Numbered from the stretch's first letter, positions 1 to 10,726 are shown. The stretch: DNA of 64,000 nt from Termitomyces sp. T153 (GCA_018296165.2 JACKQL020000133.1:51400-115399); one strand, 5' to 3'. Translations and numbers: made by a program. Notes: a model not told the origin generated them from the sequence alone.

Positions 1-520
1 ATCTGTGAATGTTGCATAATATTGTACAAGTGGGGTTGCTCATCAATTCCTAAACTCTAGCCCCTTGAGATTGGACAAGTCTCCTTTCATAGCAGAGGCC
101 AACATAGAGCTCTCAGTGTCATAGAGCTGTTGGAAAGGGGCTTCAGTGGATGTAGACATTGCATAGCAGACAGCAATAAACAAATAATGAGCAGCTGCAG
201 ATGAGCAAAAGAGGACTTGAAAGTCAAGAATTTCAGAAAATAGGGTCACATGCCTTTGTTGATTTATGTGTACTGTCCAAAAGAAGTATGGCTGGCAAAC
301 AAAGTTAACAGCTTCCAGATAATTTGATGCTTTGATGAGATTACAATGGCTGCCAAAGAAGATTGATGCCTTCTAAAGAATCTGATCCCTTATGAAGAAT
401 TCTGTTGCCTTCCCAAGCATCTCAAAAAACCATGACCAATATGATGTAGTTTCCATTGATTTTGTTCAACTGGTACAATGCTGTATTTCTATTCTTTGTT
501 TATAATTTCTTTAGTCAAAA
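1..520. other. No gene recognised; CpG-depleted degenerate DNA
   Basis: A minus-strand frame (249 to 43) is open for 68 codons, but it matches no family I know and has no visible domain. The sequence is CpG-poor like the surrounding transposon remnants, so decayed element sequence is the likely content. No promoter or RNA gene is visible. Confidence 0.4.
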
Positions 521-522
521 AC

Positions 523-1046
523 AGATCTTCATATCACTTTTCTCTATTGCCATGTTGGAAGAATCTGGGCCAAATCCATCCTTGAAGTGGCTTCTCACCA
601 ATAATAGTACTGGCTTTGGTCATACCCCATTTTCTCAGTGGCTTTCTGCTAGTGATGGGCAGATTTACTCTTAAGGGCAGATTTTGTCATAGGTGGTGGC
701 AGCCAGTCATGAGGAATTACATTAGCTGGTGGCAAATGCTGGCAGCCAGTAGATATGCTCTTGAGGGTGGATTTTTTCACAAGCAGTGGGAGCTGGTCAT
801 GAGGAATTACATTAGCTGCTGATGGACAAAAATAGATCTTCATATCACTTTTCTCATATTGCCATGTTGAGAGAATCTGGGCCAAATCTGTCCATCTAAG
901 TGGCTTCTAGCCATTGATAGTACTGGCTTTAGCCACATTCCATCTTCTCAGTGGCTTTTTGCTAGTGATGGGCAGATATACTCTTAAGGGAAGATTTTGT
1001 CATAGGTGGTGGCAGCCAGTCATGAGGAATTACATTAGCTAGTGGC
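523..1046. repeat. Tandem duplication, unit about 312 bp
   Basis: The block starting AGATCTTCATATCACTTTTC at 523 recurs at 834 and runs in the same order to CATGAGGAATTACATTAGCT at 1021 (first copy 708), an offset of 311-313 bp. A third partial copy of the inner part (CATGAGGAATTAC at 798) lies 90 bp after the first, so there are two levels of duplication. The copies differ by scattered substitutions, so this is old. Reading frames across it are short on both strands and I infer no gene. Confidence 0.8.
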
Positions 1047-1229
1047 AAACCCACTGCCAGTCTGCTGATACCAGTGGAATTGTGGTATTAAGCAGCCACA
1101 ATTGAACAGTTACTGCAAAGTTTAATTGCAATGGACCCAGTCATATCAGCAGCTCCAGATCCTAGTCAAAGGACTCTGCTGGATATGTATAGTACAGCAC
1201 AATGTACAGCCTCCATAGCACCCATATTG

Positions 1230-1420
1230 TCTACAATATATACAACACCTCCTAGGAAAGTGGCTGTATAGCTATTATATGCAATGTCTTTGGATTGTGT
1301 GGACTAAAATTTGTCAGCACTAACCAATGCTGATAAAGAAGTACCCATTTAAGGTAGCAAAATCAGACTTGGCTGTTTTTTCACTTTTCAAATCCATTTT
1401 TTACAAAAAGAATATAGTAG
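1230..1420 (+). mobile_element. Isolated Helitron 5' end fragment
   Basis: The segment starts TCTACAATATATACAACACC and continues with a GGAAAGTGGCTGT block. The same start (TCTATA..TATA, then GAAAGTGGCTGTGCCT) is found at 4180 and 9641, each upstream of a recognisable Helitron N-terminal coding region. Helitrons begin with 5'-TC and make no target duplication, which fits. No Helitron coding sequence follows here; LTR sequence replaces it from about 1440. The right boundary is approximate. Confidence 0.5.
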
Positions 1421-1439
1421 TTAACTTTTATACATATGA

Positions 1440-1734
1440 ACCATCCTTTGACTCCTGCTTTCATCACTCACATAACTTCACTTGCCCCATACACTCAGTA
1501 CTCACCTCTGGACTTGTGCCTGGACATCCTTCAAGCCCAGCCCTTATTTATACCTTGTCTTAGACTTTCCCAGACCACCCCAGACTTGCTCAGACCACTC
1601 CTCTTAGCTTGCCCTTGCAAGTATCTGATGTTCAGACCTCACCAGAATGCTAGGTTATAAGTGCAGGACATTGTGTCCACTTAGTAAGGACTTGCCCAGT
1701 TAAGCTGAGCCCCTGTGGTCAGCAGAACCTGACA
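1440..1734 (+). mobile_element. Truncated gypsy LTR, family 1 (3' part only)
   Basis: This matches the 3' part of the complete LTR at 59068-60124: the same order of CAGACCACTC, GGTTATAAGTGCAGGA, TAGTAAGGACTTGCCCAG and the terminal AGCAGAACCTGACA at 1721-1734. The 5' part with the TATA box is missing. No target duplication can be defined because the left end is truncated. Confidence 0.75.
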
Positions 1735-1901
1735 CAAGGCTGGTGATCACATGTTATTTAAAAAGCCAATGTTCATGGCAGCAGCTGCCCCTCTCAATGA
1801 AATGATTACCAAGGGTGGTCTCAAGACCTCAGACTCTTGTAAAAACAAGTATTGCAGTGTGAGTAGCTCAAAATTCATTTATTTCCAGCACTATTGATAC
1901 A
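1735..1901. other. Short unassigned gap left of the Tc1 element
   Basis: This 167-bp CpG-free stretch lies between the LTR fragment and the Tc1 element. It may be the left half of the interrupted PIF/Harbinger remnant at 3513, but I could not confirm coding similarity. Confidence 0.3.
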
Positions 1902-1903
1902 TA

Positions 1904-2115
1904 CAGTGGCTCAAAAAACTGTCCCAATGTTTTATACTTTTTGAAAGATGACATTGGCATGAAGGATTGGAAGTATCTAAAATTTTGGTTAAAACATGTA
2001 AAATACTATGGCATTGCAGCTACAAATTGTATCTTAGCTTATGTAATTTAAATCAAAACTGATGGAGTAATGGCCATTTCAAAATATTCACTCATTGGGA
2101 CAGTTTTTTGAGCAT
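1904..2115 (+). repeat. Left terminal inverted repeat of the Tc1 element
   Basis: It pairs with 3300-3510 on the opposite strand. The outer 26 bp and the inner 21 bp are inverted copies of each other, giving two possible transposase sites per end in opposite orientation. Confidence 0.88.
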
Positions 2116-2263
2116 CTTCAACTTAGCAGATTTATCCCTATTTTAGTCAGAAATAAAGAGTAAGTTGCATGTGGGAATATCGAAAGAGTCATGTGACCAT
2201 GTTTGGGTATATTTGGAAGTGGTTCAAGTTGGTTGAACCACATGTTGACCTTCAACCACCATC

Positions 2264-3283
2264 ATGAAAGCTACTTCTCCTGCACAATGCTCTACTGTTG
2301 CTTCTCTCCTTGCTCAAGGGTATTCTCTGCATCAGATTAAGGCTAAAACTGGTCTAGGAAAGTCCACTATTGGGAGGATCAGTAGAGAGTTGGAGGTGGA
2401 CAAGGAAAACCATCCTGGAGGCCATCCAGCTAAGCTTGCTCCATGCGATAAACAGGCTATTGTTCAACAAATCTCAACTGGGAGACTTGATACAGCTGTT
2501 CAGGCCACCAATTTTATCAACAACATCATTTCCAATCCTGTCTCTCCTCATACTATCTGGAATGTGCTGAAGCAGGAGGGGTATTGGTCTGCTACAAAGA
2601 GGAAAGTTCCTATGCTCAAAGCAAGACATAGGCAACTATGACTTAAATGGGCTCAAGAGCATCAAAACTGGATTGTGGAGGACTGGAAAAGAGTGTTGTG
2701 GACTGATGAGACAAAGATTAACAGGATTGGGTCAGATGGAAAGCAGTATGTGTGGAAGCTAAAAGGAGAAGGCATTTCAAATCAAGCTACTACACCTGCT
2801 GTGAAACATGAAGGAGGGAATAATCTCATGGTATGGGGCTGTATGGGTTGGAATGGAGTAGGAAAGCTGGTAGAGTTGGTGGGAATCATGAATGCAGAGC
2901 AGTACTGTGAAATTTTGGAGGATGGAGCAAAGGAGAGCTTTGAAAAATTGGAGATGGGGGAGAGTGCCTGCTACTTTCAACAGGACAATGACTCCAAACA
3001 CAACTCCAAGAGGGCTAACAAGTGGTTTGAAGACAACAACTTTGATGTCCTCTGATGGCCAGCCCAATCCCCTGATCTTAACCCTATCGAACACCTCTGG
3101 GAGTACCTCAAGAAGCAGCTTAGGCAGTATAAAACACTCCCTCATGATGTGCATGAATTGTGGGAGAGGGTTGCAAAGGAGTGGGATGGAATACTAGCAG
3201 AGGTATGCTAAAGACTGATAGACAGCATGCCTAGAAGGATTCAAGCAGTTATCAAAGCAAATAGAGGACATACAAAGTACTAA
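2264..3283 (+). pseudogene. Tc1/mariner transposase, broken by three in-frame stops
   Basis: One frame runs from ATG 2264 to TAA 3281-3283 (339 codons), the usual length for Tc1 transposases. It is interrupted by TGA 2639, TGA 3053 and TAA 3209. The N-terminal 120 residues look like the paired helix-turn-helix DNA-binding region (LGKSTIGRISREL near residue 31). The catalytic triad is visible: TDETK near residue 149, QQDND near residue 242 and NPIEHLW after the second stop. There are 34 residues between the last two, hence DD34E. Both TGA codons fit CGA arginine codons changed by CpG decay (the second precedes WPAQSPDLNPIE). It would cut and paste the surrounding element but cannot be made full length. 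Confidence 0.92.
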
Positions 3284-3299
3284 ATACCAAAATTAGAGA

Positions 3300-3510
3300 T
3301 GCTCAAAAAACTGTCCCAATGAGTGAATATTTTAAAATTGCCATTACTCCATCACTTCTGATATGAATTATATGAGCCTAAGTGTAATTGGTAGCTATGA
3401 TTCCATAGTACTTTACATGATTTAACTAGAATTCTAGGTACTTCCAGTCCTTCATGCCAATGTCATCTTTCAAAAAGTATACAACATTAGGATAGTTTTT
3501 TGAACCACTG
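3300..3510 (-). repeat. Right terminal inverted repeat of the Tc1 element
   Basis: It mirrors 1904-2115, including the inner GCTCAAAAAACTGTCCCAATG at 3301 and the outer CAGTGGTTCAAAAAACTA read on the minus strand. A few substitutions separate the two ends. Confidence 0.88.
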
Positions 3511-3512
3511 TA

Positions 3513-4060
3513 GCACCCATGGCTTCTTTGAAAAAAGGAAACCATTTTGGATTGTCTTGAATGCACTCAGGAATGGAGTCATTGATAGTGCAGAGGTGAA
3601 CATGTCAATTATAAAAGGTAGGAGAGGAAAGAGTAGTAAGAACATGTTAGAGATATCTTTGTAGCATGAGAAGAGGCAATGGACCAAAGCATGATATCAA
3701 GTCCTTGGAAATAGTTGCATTGGCATGCTGGAATCTTTCTTCAACATGTCAAATGGATAAGCCAGTGACACAAGTGTAGAAAAAGATAGCAAGCTGTTGC
3801 TGGAAAGAGATATGTGTTGAATCTGTTATACCACAAGTTTGTAGTTCAGAAACCAGAGCTCAAAAAAGATGGAGATGCATTCCAAGTTCACTTCTAATGT
3901 ACTCAGGGTGTCCATATAAAAGTTCTCATACCCATGCCTCACCAGAGAGTGCAGAAGTGTGGTATGGTTGTTTCCAATACCACCAGCTAGCATAGAGTGC
4001 AATTACTGTGGTGACAGTGTGATGGTAGTAAAGAGCTTCTGCAAGCTCCTGTGCTCAGGA
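3513..4060 (-). pseudogene. PIF/Harbinger transposase remnant (N-terminal region)
   Basis: Read on the minus strand with frame changes, the segment gives pieces typical of fungal PIF/Harbinger transposases: a GEAW..ELL.GHPE..R.ELGMH stretch, then SLQQQLAIFFYTCVTGLSI, then HVEERFQHANATISK, and near 3530 PECIQDNPKWFPFFKEAMGA, which in the family immediately precedes the first catalytic DGTHI. The reading stops there because the Tc1 element is inserted at TA 3511. Several stops are present. These transposases act with a separate Myb-like partner; none is seen here. Confidence 0.7.
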
Positions 4061-4741
4061 GGCAATATTTGGGCTGGGTAGAGGGGCATTGTCATAGTTT
4101 TGTCTTGAAATAAGTGAATAAGGTCCATAATCAAATCATTCTTCTAAAAGGAGAAATTGTATTGTCACATCAGGTCACATCTATAATATATGGTACAACT
4201 TCTGGGAAAGTGGCTGTGCCTATGCAACAACTTTTGTGCTGAGTAAGGTTGACCAAGAACCTTTCTTTTTGGGTAACTTGGCTGTTTTTTGCACTTGGAA
4301 CAGGTTTTTTCTCAAAAAAAATTATAGTAGATAACTTGAATATATATATACCATCTTTTGACTATGTGTGAAAGGTGCCAGATAGTCTGCAGGGATGAAA
4401 AAGGCTAAACACAATTTAGTGGACAGTGTTTTTCATGCCTCACATGTTTTTTGACACAACATAACCAAATAATGAACATTTTTGAGGTTCTGGAGAGGAG
4501 GCCACACAACAAAGTATGTTTGGTCACATCTATTGATTGATTGATGTTGACCTCCAAGCTTATTAGTAAATCCTAACCACACTGAGCTATTGATATATTG
4601 AATATCTCATCATGCAAGTTGATTTTAATGGTTTTTGACTATTAAAATGCTTAACATTTGATGTTTCAGACAACCACCTACTACTACTGAAAGCCAAAGG
4701 CAACAAGCTAGGATTCAAAGAGGAGACTTGAACAGTTACAA

Positions 4742-5923
4742 ATGACTGATCCTGATGATTGTCATGCAAATAGAAACAATGGATATTTGGAACAGATCAA
4801 TACTATGGTTATCCCACCACTTCAATTGGGGCCTGGGGGTATGGGAACTGGGAGTAACAATCAATCTATATGTTCTGGTGGTATAGGATCTAGGGGATTG
4901 AGGCTTGGGACTAACCACCAATCTATAGCCACCACTTCTGGCTCTTCAGGAAGATCTATTAGGCAACTAGCACCTGCTGATGATCCATTTTCTATGGTCA
5001 TTCCTGAAACTGTTTTACCTGAAGTATGGAATGCCCCTTTATGAATCCCTTACCTAGATTGGTGCCTCCTCTGCCTGCTCCTATACATAAAAGAGTCAAT
5101 AGACTCAATCAACCTATTGTTGCTCAAGCAACTATAGGTATTCCTGAAACTCATCTGCCTGAAGGATGGAATGCCCCATTACAGAATGCCTTGCCTAGAA
5201 TGGTACCACCTCTGCCTGTATATGGAAGAGTCAATATGTTGGGACCAGTCAATCAGCCTATTGCTGCTCAAGCTACTATGGATATTGCTGAAACCCATCT
5301 GCCTAAAGGATGGGATGGACCTTTACAGAATCCCTTACCTAGATTTGTGCCCCCTTTACCTGCTCCTAAATATGGAAGAGTTACAAAGGCTCCTGTACCA
5401 TAACCTGTGCCTATGATGATACCACCTCCTCCTCACACACTAGCTCTATTTCAAGAGCAACAAAGGCTGAAACAGAAGCAACAGGAGCAAGCACTAGCAG
5501 CCTTGCAAGAGCAATAAAGGCTGAGACATATTGCTCTGGCTGAAGAGCAGAAGAAGCAGCAAGAGGAGGCACTGGCAGTACTGCAAGAGCAACAAAGGCT
5601 CAGACAAATTGCTATAGCTGGAGAGCAGGAGAGGCAAACAACAAGCATTGGCTATTTTGAGCCAGGAGAGAGAGAGGAAGAAGAGCAATCTATGCCAGAG
5701 GTTAGTTCAAGAAGGATTTAAATGCTACTTTAACTAATAAAGTTGAATAGCATATAGATTTGAATACTGAACATAGGCCTTTGAATGCAGCTATAGCTCA
5801 AAGGATCTTTCAAGGCTGGGAAGAGCAACATGTAGCTGATCTGGAAGAGGACTTCAATGGTTTAGGTATTCAGAATGACATACCTTCTGATGATGAATTG
5901 AAATATGTTGATCCTGCTGAATA
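4742..5923 (+). pseudogene. Helitron ORF, N-terminal accessory region (copy 1)
   Basis: It opens with MTDPDDCHANRNN and is homologous to the start of the copy-2 ORF at 10817. Next comes a degenerate threefold repeat of about 40 residues (ETHLPEGWNAPLQN.LPR.VPPLP), then a glutamine-rich, likely coiled-coil segment (LFQEQQRLKQKQQEQ near 5450), then an acidic stretch (HVADLEEDFNGLG near 5835). Such regions precede the Rep domain in agaric Helitrons; their role is unknown. Stops at 5041, 5401 and 5515 and frame changes break it. It is cut at 5928 by an LTR insertion and resumes at 7477. Confidence 0.75.
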
Positions 5924-5928
5924 TCAAC

Positions 5929-7471
5929 TGTCATGACCCACTCCCTGGACCTCCAGACATTGTTTGCAGCCTGCTCACCCCCCCAGGAGTGTCCCCTGAC
6001 ACTCTGTCAAACTCCCCAACCATTGTCTACCCTCTGCACTCAATCTGGGTAACCTCATGCTTCTCTAGCAAACTCTGATGGCCCCTAGGCTAACTCCAAT
6101 GCCTTCTCCACAGCCATCAGCACTTCACTTGACTCTTCTGAGCTCCTGGAACCCTCCCCCACCATTGCTGACCCTGTCATGCATCTCCAGCTCACCACCC
6201 TGATTCACCCAACCTACTCTGGAGCATCACATCAATCCTGAAGTGACCCATGTCCCCAACTGATCCCATCAGAATATTGCTATGGTCCACTCCTTGATCA
6301 CAACCAACATTTGTTGACTCCACACAGCTCCATCAAGCCTTGCTGTCACACTCCCTGCCTCTGGAGCTCTCCAGCAGTCAGTATATAATCCCTACATCTT
6401 GAGGATCTCAACGCTGAAGGGGGGGTGATGTCACAACCCACTCCCTGGACTCCCAGACATTGTTCTCAGCCTGCTTTCTCCTCTGGAAGTCTCCTCCAAT
6501 GCCCCATTGAACTCCCTAACTACTGTCTACCCTCTGCACTCACTCCAGTAACCCTGTGCTTTTTTAGCAAACCCTGATGGCCCCTGGCCTTCTCCACAGC
6601 CATCAACGCTTCTCTTGACTCTTCTAAGCCTCTGAAACTCTCCCCCACCATTCCTGACCCTGTTGTGCATCTCCAGCTTATCACCCTGATTCACCCAACC
6701 TACTCTAGGAGCATCACAGCAACCCTGGAGTGACTCATGTCCCCAACTGATCCCATCAGAATATCACTATGGTCTACCTCTCAATCACAACTAACACCTA
6801 TTGACTCTGCATGGCTCTGTCAAGCCCTGCCGCCACACTCCCTGCCCCTGGAGCTCTCCAGTAGTCAGTATATAATCCATAGAGTAGCACCTTGTACTCT
6901 AGTCTTGATATTACATTAACTGGTTACTTGGTCTCATGATCTTTCTGTCTCTATTTCTGTTTCTAGTCTCAAATCTATCTCTTTTCTCAGTCTCATCTTG
7001 TCTTGCCTCTGTCTCATCTTGACTGTCTCTATTTCCTTTGTTTCTCTAAGTTCTTTTCACCTCCAACATCAGTACAAACTCCACACATGTGCTATGACCT
7101 CCAAACATTTCTATGACCATTCTGGACCTCACCCTTTGCTCAGCCCTGGAATGCATCAAGTCTTGATTGATCCCCCATCAAACTCCAGCTCCACTCCCAT
7201 CATCTGTAAAGCCTCCACTTGCCCTGCAGTCCATTTGTGCACCTATGGACTTGTTCCTAATGCCTGCCCAAGCTTAAAGTGTAACATACTTGGTCTTAGA
7301 CTCCCCCAGACCACTTCAGACTTCCTCAGACTGCTTCCCTTGGCTTCCCTTAGCAAGTCCCTCTGGTCCATGCCAACCCTGGAGCACTAGGTTATAAGTG
7401 CAGGACATCACATTTGCCTAGTAAGGACTTGCCCAGTGTAGCTGAGCACCTGTAGTCAGTGGAACCTGACA
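5929..7471 (+). mobile_element. Deleted gypsy element: partial LTR - PPT - complete LTR
   Basis: The insert is flanked by TCAAC at 5924-5928 and 7472-7476. It starts with TGTCATGACCCACTCCC, the first ~480 bp of a family-1 LTR, jumps to a polypurine tract (GCTGAAGGGGGGGTGA, 6413-6428), and then has a complete 1043-bp LTR (6429-7471, TGTCACAACC..GAACCTGACA). All coding sequence is lost, so a deletion joined the middle of the 5' LTR to the sequence just before the PPT. Confidence 0.85.
6429..7471 (+). repeat. Complete LTR, family 1 (TG..CA)
   Basis: It is 1043 bp, colinear with 59068-60124, with a TATA-like CAGTATATAAT near 6866 and a following CTAGTCTTGATATTACATTAA block, as in the other copies. 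The preceding PPT shows it is a 3' LTR in plus orientation. Confidence 0.85.
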
Positions 7472-7476
7472 TCAAC

Positions 7477-7800
7477 CAGCAGAACAATTGCATCCTCCTC
7501 TTGATGTATCATTGGGTCCTTAGGATGACATGCCTTCCAAGAATGACTTGGAATATGTTGATTCTGTTCAACAGAGACCTGCAGAAGACTTGGACCCTGC
7601 TGTACCCAATCATCCAGCAGGACTACAAAGTCCTGCTGAACAGCCTCCCCTTGAACTTCCTATTCCACCACAGCTTGGCCCTGTTCAGCCTATTCCAAAA
7701 GGAGGGCAGCCTTGATTGAATACCTTCCACACTATCTTGGTCCTATGACTGTTGTATGTCAGACTGCCAAGCTCTTTACTCACTACTATGACATATATGT
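7477..7800 (+). pseudogene. Helitron ORF continuation after LTR insertion (copy 1)
   Basis: The reading resumes right after the TCAAC duplication and matches copy 2 between about 11820 and 12060: D.PS.NDLEYVDSVQQRP, then LGPVQPIPKGGQP, then a decayed LGPMTVVC that aligns with the start of the cysteine-bearing block at 12033. After about 7800 the match is lost. Confidence 0.6.
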
Positions 7801-8133
7801 ATGTTTAGATGGATTGGACCTCTCATAGCAGTAGGCTAGGTCCTGTTCATGAGGATTCACAGAGTTTCTGATTTGAAGGTGTATGGTTTGTGATTAGATG
7901 ACTGTATTTCAGATATATTGAGTTGAAGAAAACAGATGTGTGATGTGTAATAAATCTTAATTGGATAGAGTATTGGAAAGGGATTCTAAGAAAGAATCCA
8001 GTCAAAGGTCTGATTGCTAAGTATTAGTACTACTGAGTGATATCATACAATTTCATTACTCAGGCTACTTTTCCTCATTTCTTTCTCTTTAGTATATTTT
8101 AGTATCCAAAAATTATCCAACATTGTTAGGGGA
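7801..8133. other. Unassigned segment inside Helitron copy 1
   Basis: AT-rich, CpG-free sequence with no coding similarity I can recognise. It spans the deletion between the N-terminal and helicase regions, up to the solo LTR. Confidence 0.3.
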
Positions 8134-8473
8134 CTTCCATTTCTGACCTCTGTGACCTATTCCAGCACCTTCACAGCTTGTTTAACATCTCCAGGGCTCA
8201 TTCCAGAACTGTGGAGTTCTCTGTATTACCTCACCAATCATCTTCCTAGGGTTAGGATTAGCTCTGGCCTTCTGTACAGTAGTTCCCATGCCTCCACCAC
8301 CCACTGATGTGCCACACCAAGTAGTGGGGATCCTTAGACTTGTTCTCTTTGGATTCCCCTCTGCTAGGTGATTAGTTACTGATTGTATTGTTATCTACTC
8401 CTGCTAATATACTTTGGATTCCCCTCTTCTAGCTGTGTGACTCTGATCTGCCACTCTGGAGGTCACCCTTACA
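8134..8473 (+). mobile_element. Solo LTR, family C, with AACAT target duplication
   Basis: It starts TGTTAGGGGACTTCC and ends CACCCTTACA, flanked by AACAT at 8129-8133 and 8474-8478. The same family occurs at 12635, 40954 (both minus) and 52945 (plus, behind a gypsy pol and PPT). TG..CA ends, a 5-bp duplication and no coding region make it a solo LTR. Confidence 0.88.
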
Positions 8474-8645
8474 AACATGTCCTTCAAAGTGTATGAGAAA
8501 TAAGGGGACAGAAGGTGGAGGAGACTTTGATTGATCAATGATTTTGAATTTTTGAGTATATTAAGGATGATATATTGAATGATAATCACTTGCAAGAGTT
8601 GGAATATTGAAAAAGTGAAGTGAGATTTGGTCTGGATTGTATCCA

Positions 8646-9149
8646 ATGGAATACCTCAACTCTCTCAGAGACAGCAGTTTGCCTTTGGCTAACTTGGCTC
8701 TGAAAATTGGTGTTCCTGTCATGCTGCTCAGGAATCTGGATACAATGAAATGATTTTGCAATGGGACAAGAATGATTGTCACCCACATCAGCACTAGAGT
8801 TCTCAGATGCTGGATCATTAGTGGAGATGCCAAGTTTTCAGGATCAATTGTTTTGATTCCAAGAATCAACATGGATATCTCTGAAGAGAATTTGCCAATT
8901 CCATTGTGCAGAAGACAATTCCCAGTTTGATTGGCCTTTGCTATGACAATCAACAGGTCTTTGGGTCAATCAGTCAAGCATGTTGGATTGGATCTTTTAT
9001 CAGGAGTTTTTGCACATGGCCAACTTTATGTTTCACTTTCTTGATGCACATCAGGAGATTGCATTGAAGTCATTTTGGACCCAGAAAACAAATCAAGAAA
9101 GACTGCAAATATTGTCTTTCAAGAAATACTGAATGATTTACAAATGTAA
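8646..9149 (+). pseudogene. Helitron PIF1-type helicase, C-terminal part
   Basis: One frame from ATG 8646 to TAA 9147-9149 carries the C-terminal PIF1 helicase motifs of Helitrons: EYLNSLRDSSLPLANLALK, IGVPVMLLRNLD, then [19 protein letters not shown] and [15 protein letters not shown]. Three in-frame TGA codons interrupt it. At least two stand where the family has arginine (before LAFAM and before CTSG), consistent with CGA to TGA decay. In an intact Helitron this domain unwinds DNA during rolling-circle transposition. Only the last ~167 codons remain. Confidence 0.88.
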
Positions 9150-9430
9150 GTGTGACTTTTGATAGATTCAAGCAAGAAATTGATAACTTCTATGAACTTC
9201 AGCACCTAATATATCTAGCCTGACAGTGTAGTATAGATATTTTTAATGGTTTACAAATGTAAGTGTAACAGTTTAAATAATTCCTTGGTTAGTACTAATT
9301 TCTATAATATTCAGCATCTCTAATATATACCAGTGGACATTGTAGTATTTTGATGATAATGTAATATAGATACATGATTGGTTGATGTCTCAGTATTGAA
9401 GTATAAGAAAAAAGCAACACTTGGTGAACA

Positions 9431-9598
9431 AAATACAAAGACCTAACCAAACAAAGTGAGGTTGAATCTGGATCTAGCATTGAGTTAAGGAAATACAAAG
9501 ACCTAACTGAATGAAGTGAAGTTGGGTCTGGATCTGAGCATTGAATTAACACATACAACAACCCAACCTCACTTTGTTTGGTTGGGTCTGGGACTTAG
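9431..9598 (+). repeat. 60-bp repeats at the probable 3' end of Helitron copy 1
   Basis: AAATACAAAGACCTAAC occurs at 9431 and 9491 (period 60), and a third, inverted-looking variant ends in the hairpin CCCAACC (9562-9568) / GGTTGGG (9580-9586) followed by TCTGG. Each unit contains a GGTTG...TCTGGATCT motif. A hairpin followed by CTRR is the Helitron 3' signature, so CTGG at 9588-9591 is a candidate terminus. Confidence 0.5.
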
Positions 9599-9654
9599 CA
9601 AGAGCTACAGGCCTGTGCCAAAGGCATGGACTATAGCTTGTCTATATACTATGG

Positions 9655-10680
9655 GATGACCCCTGTGAAAGTGGCTGTGCCTCAATCTTGTAACAACCTG
9701 GGAAGATTCCTTATGTAATGCTTATGTAAAATTACATAACTTGGCTGGCCTCAAATTTTTGGCCTTTTCCTTTGGTGTGTGGCAAAGATCAATCAATGCA
9801 CTGAATCACTCTTTCTTTTGACCTCTCTTTCCAATCTGAAGCATCAAACATTCTCTCTGCTCGGATACTGTGAGAAGAAGCTTTGATTGGCCTAATAGAC
9901 TCTACTGACCCTCTTTTGGAGCTTTTTACACTTAACTGGCCATGTATACTCTTCTTTTTGTCATCTCCAATCACTGATCATAGCTGATAACCAGATCCAC
10001 TATTGCATCCTTCTTCAGGCTTTTTCTGAGCATCAAGAAGCTTTCTGTTCTTTCAGGTGGGCTTTCCATTCTTTGCTTGATTGTCAAATGGCTGATTTTG
10101 GTGGTTGTTTCTATATTGAAGCTGAATAGGGCTAGGTATACTTGTTTTCTGAATGTAACCTTTCTGGACTAATCATGGCTGAAATCAGACTTCACTATAT
10201 TCTTCATTAGGCTCCTTTTCTGAGTATTCAGTAGCTTTGCAGGTATGCTTTTTCTATATTTATCTGAGAGCTGATTCAAGTATTACCCATTTTCTTTTCT
10301 AAGCAGTTATTGGCTTTCTGCTTTTAATGTAGATCTCTTTCTCTGGGTTAATCAAAAGTTGATCTTCATGTTCTTTCATTAGAATTTTGGATTGTGTATA
10401 ATTTTCAGATTATATTTGAGCCATTTTATATGTGGCTCTCATTCAGGTAAAATAGAATGTTCCCTGCTTATTGAGGACTGTACTTGACTAATAATTTGGT
10501 AGTTTCTGTTCTCTGGCCTTTACTGCTGTACTCCCTCACTTTTGGACTGTTGTTGAGTATGTATTTCTATTTTTTGATAAAATTATAACAGTTATCATCA
10601 GCTTGAATTCAGGGTTAATCATTACTTTTTATTGGGGGCTTCCAATATTTCTTATCAATTTTCCTTCAAAGCTACTGTCA
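9655..10680 (+). other. Helitron copy 2 leader region, no gene
   Basis: T-rich sequence (long TTCTTT and TTTTCT runs) between the 5' terminus and the ORF. Minus-strand frames here are short and without recognisable domains. A possible 45-nt intron lies at 10682-10726 (GTGAGT..CAACAAAG). Confidence 0.45.
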
Positions 10681-10726
10681 TGTGAGTATCTATTAACTAT
10701 TTTTTATTCTTTCCTCATCAACAAAG

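Larger units (their letters stand above)
1904..3510 (+). mobile_element. Tc1/mariner transposon, 1607 bp, TA target duplication
   Basis: The element is flanked by TA at 1902-1903 and 3511-3512 and has terminal inverted repeats of about 210 bp (1904-2115 and 3300-3510). The outer ends read CAGTGGCTCAAAAAACTG and its complement. The inner end of each repeat carries the same GCTCAAAAAACTGTCCCAATG block in the opposite orientation, so each long repeat is bounded by inverted copies. The single internal gene is a Tc1-type DD34E transposase with three in-frame stops. The element sits in a PIF/Harbinger remnant and is therefore younger than it. Family and boundaries are firm; it is not autonomous as it stands. 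Confidence 0.93.
4180..9598 (+). mobile_element. Helitron copy 1, internally deleted, with two LTR insertions
   Basis: The 5' end is TCTATAATATATGG at 4180, preceded by A as expected for A^T insertion. The N-terminal coding region follows at 4742, and the C-terminal PIF1-type helicase lies at 8646-9149. The whole Rep region and most of the helicase are missing between about 7800 and 8640. A gypsy element (5929-7471, duplication TCAAC) and a solo LTR (8134-8473, duplication AACAT) are inserted. The 3' end is a candidate only: a CCCAACC..GGTTGGG hairpin at 9562-9586 followed by TCTGG. Next to it, Helitron copy 2 starts at 9641. Confidence 0.75.

Noticed and set aside
5401..5700. CRISPR-like or satellite array in the glutamine-rich repeat
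   Set aside because: The repeats are codon-phased, imperfect and fit a glutamine-rich coiled coil in the Helitron ORF, with a homologous region in copy 2.
8134..8473. SINE interpretation of the repeat shared by 8134, 12635, 40954 and 53 kb
   Set aside because: TG..CA ends, 5-bp target duplications and the copy behind a gypsy PPT at 52945 show it is an LTR.
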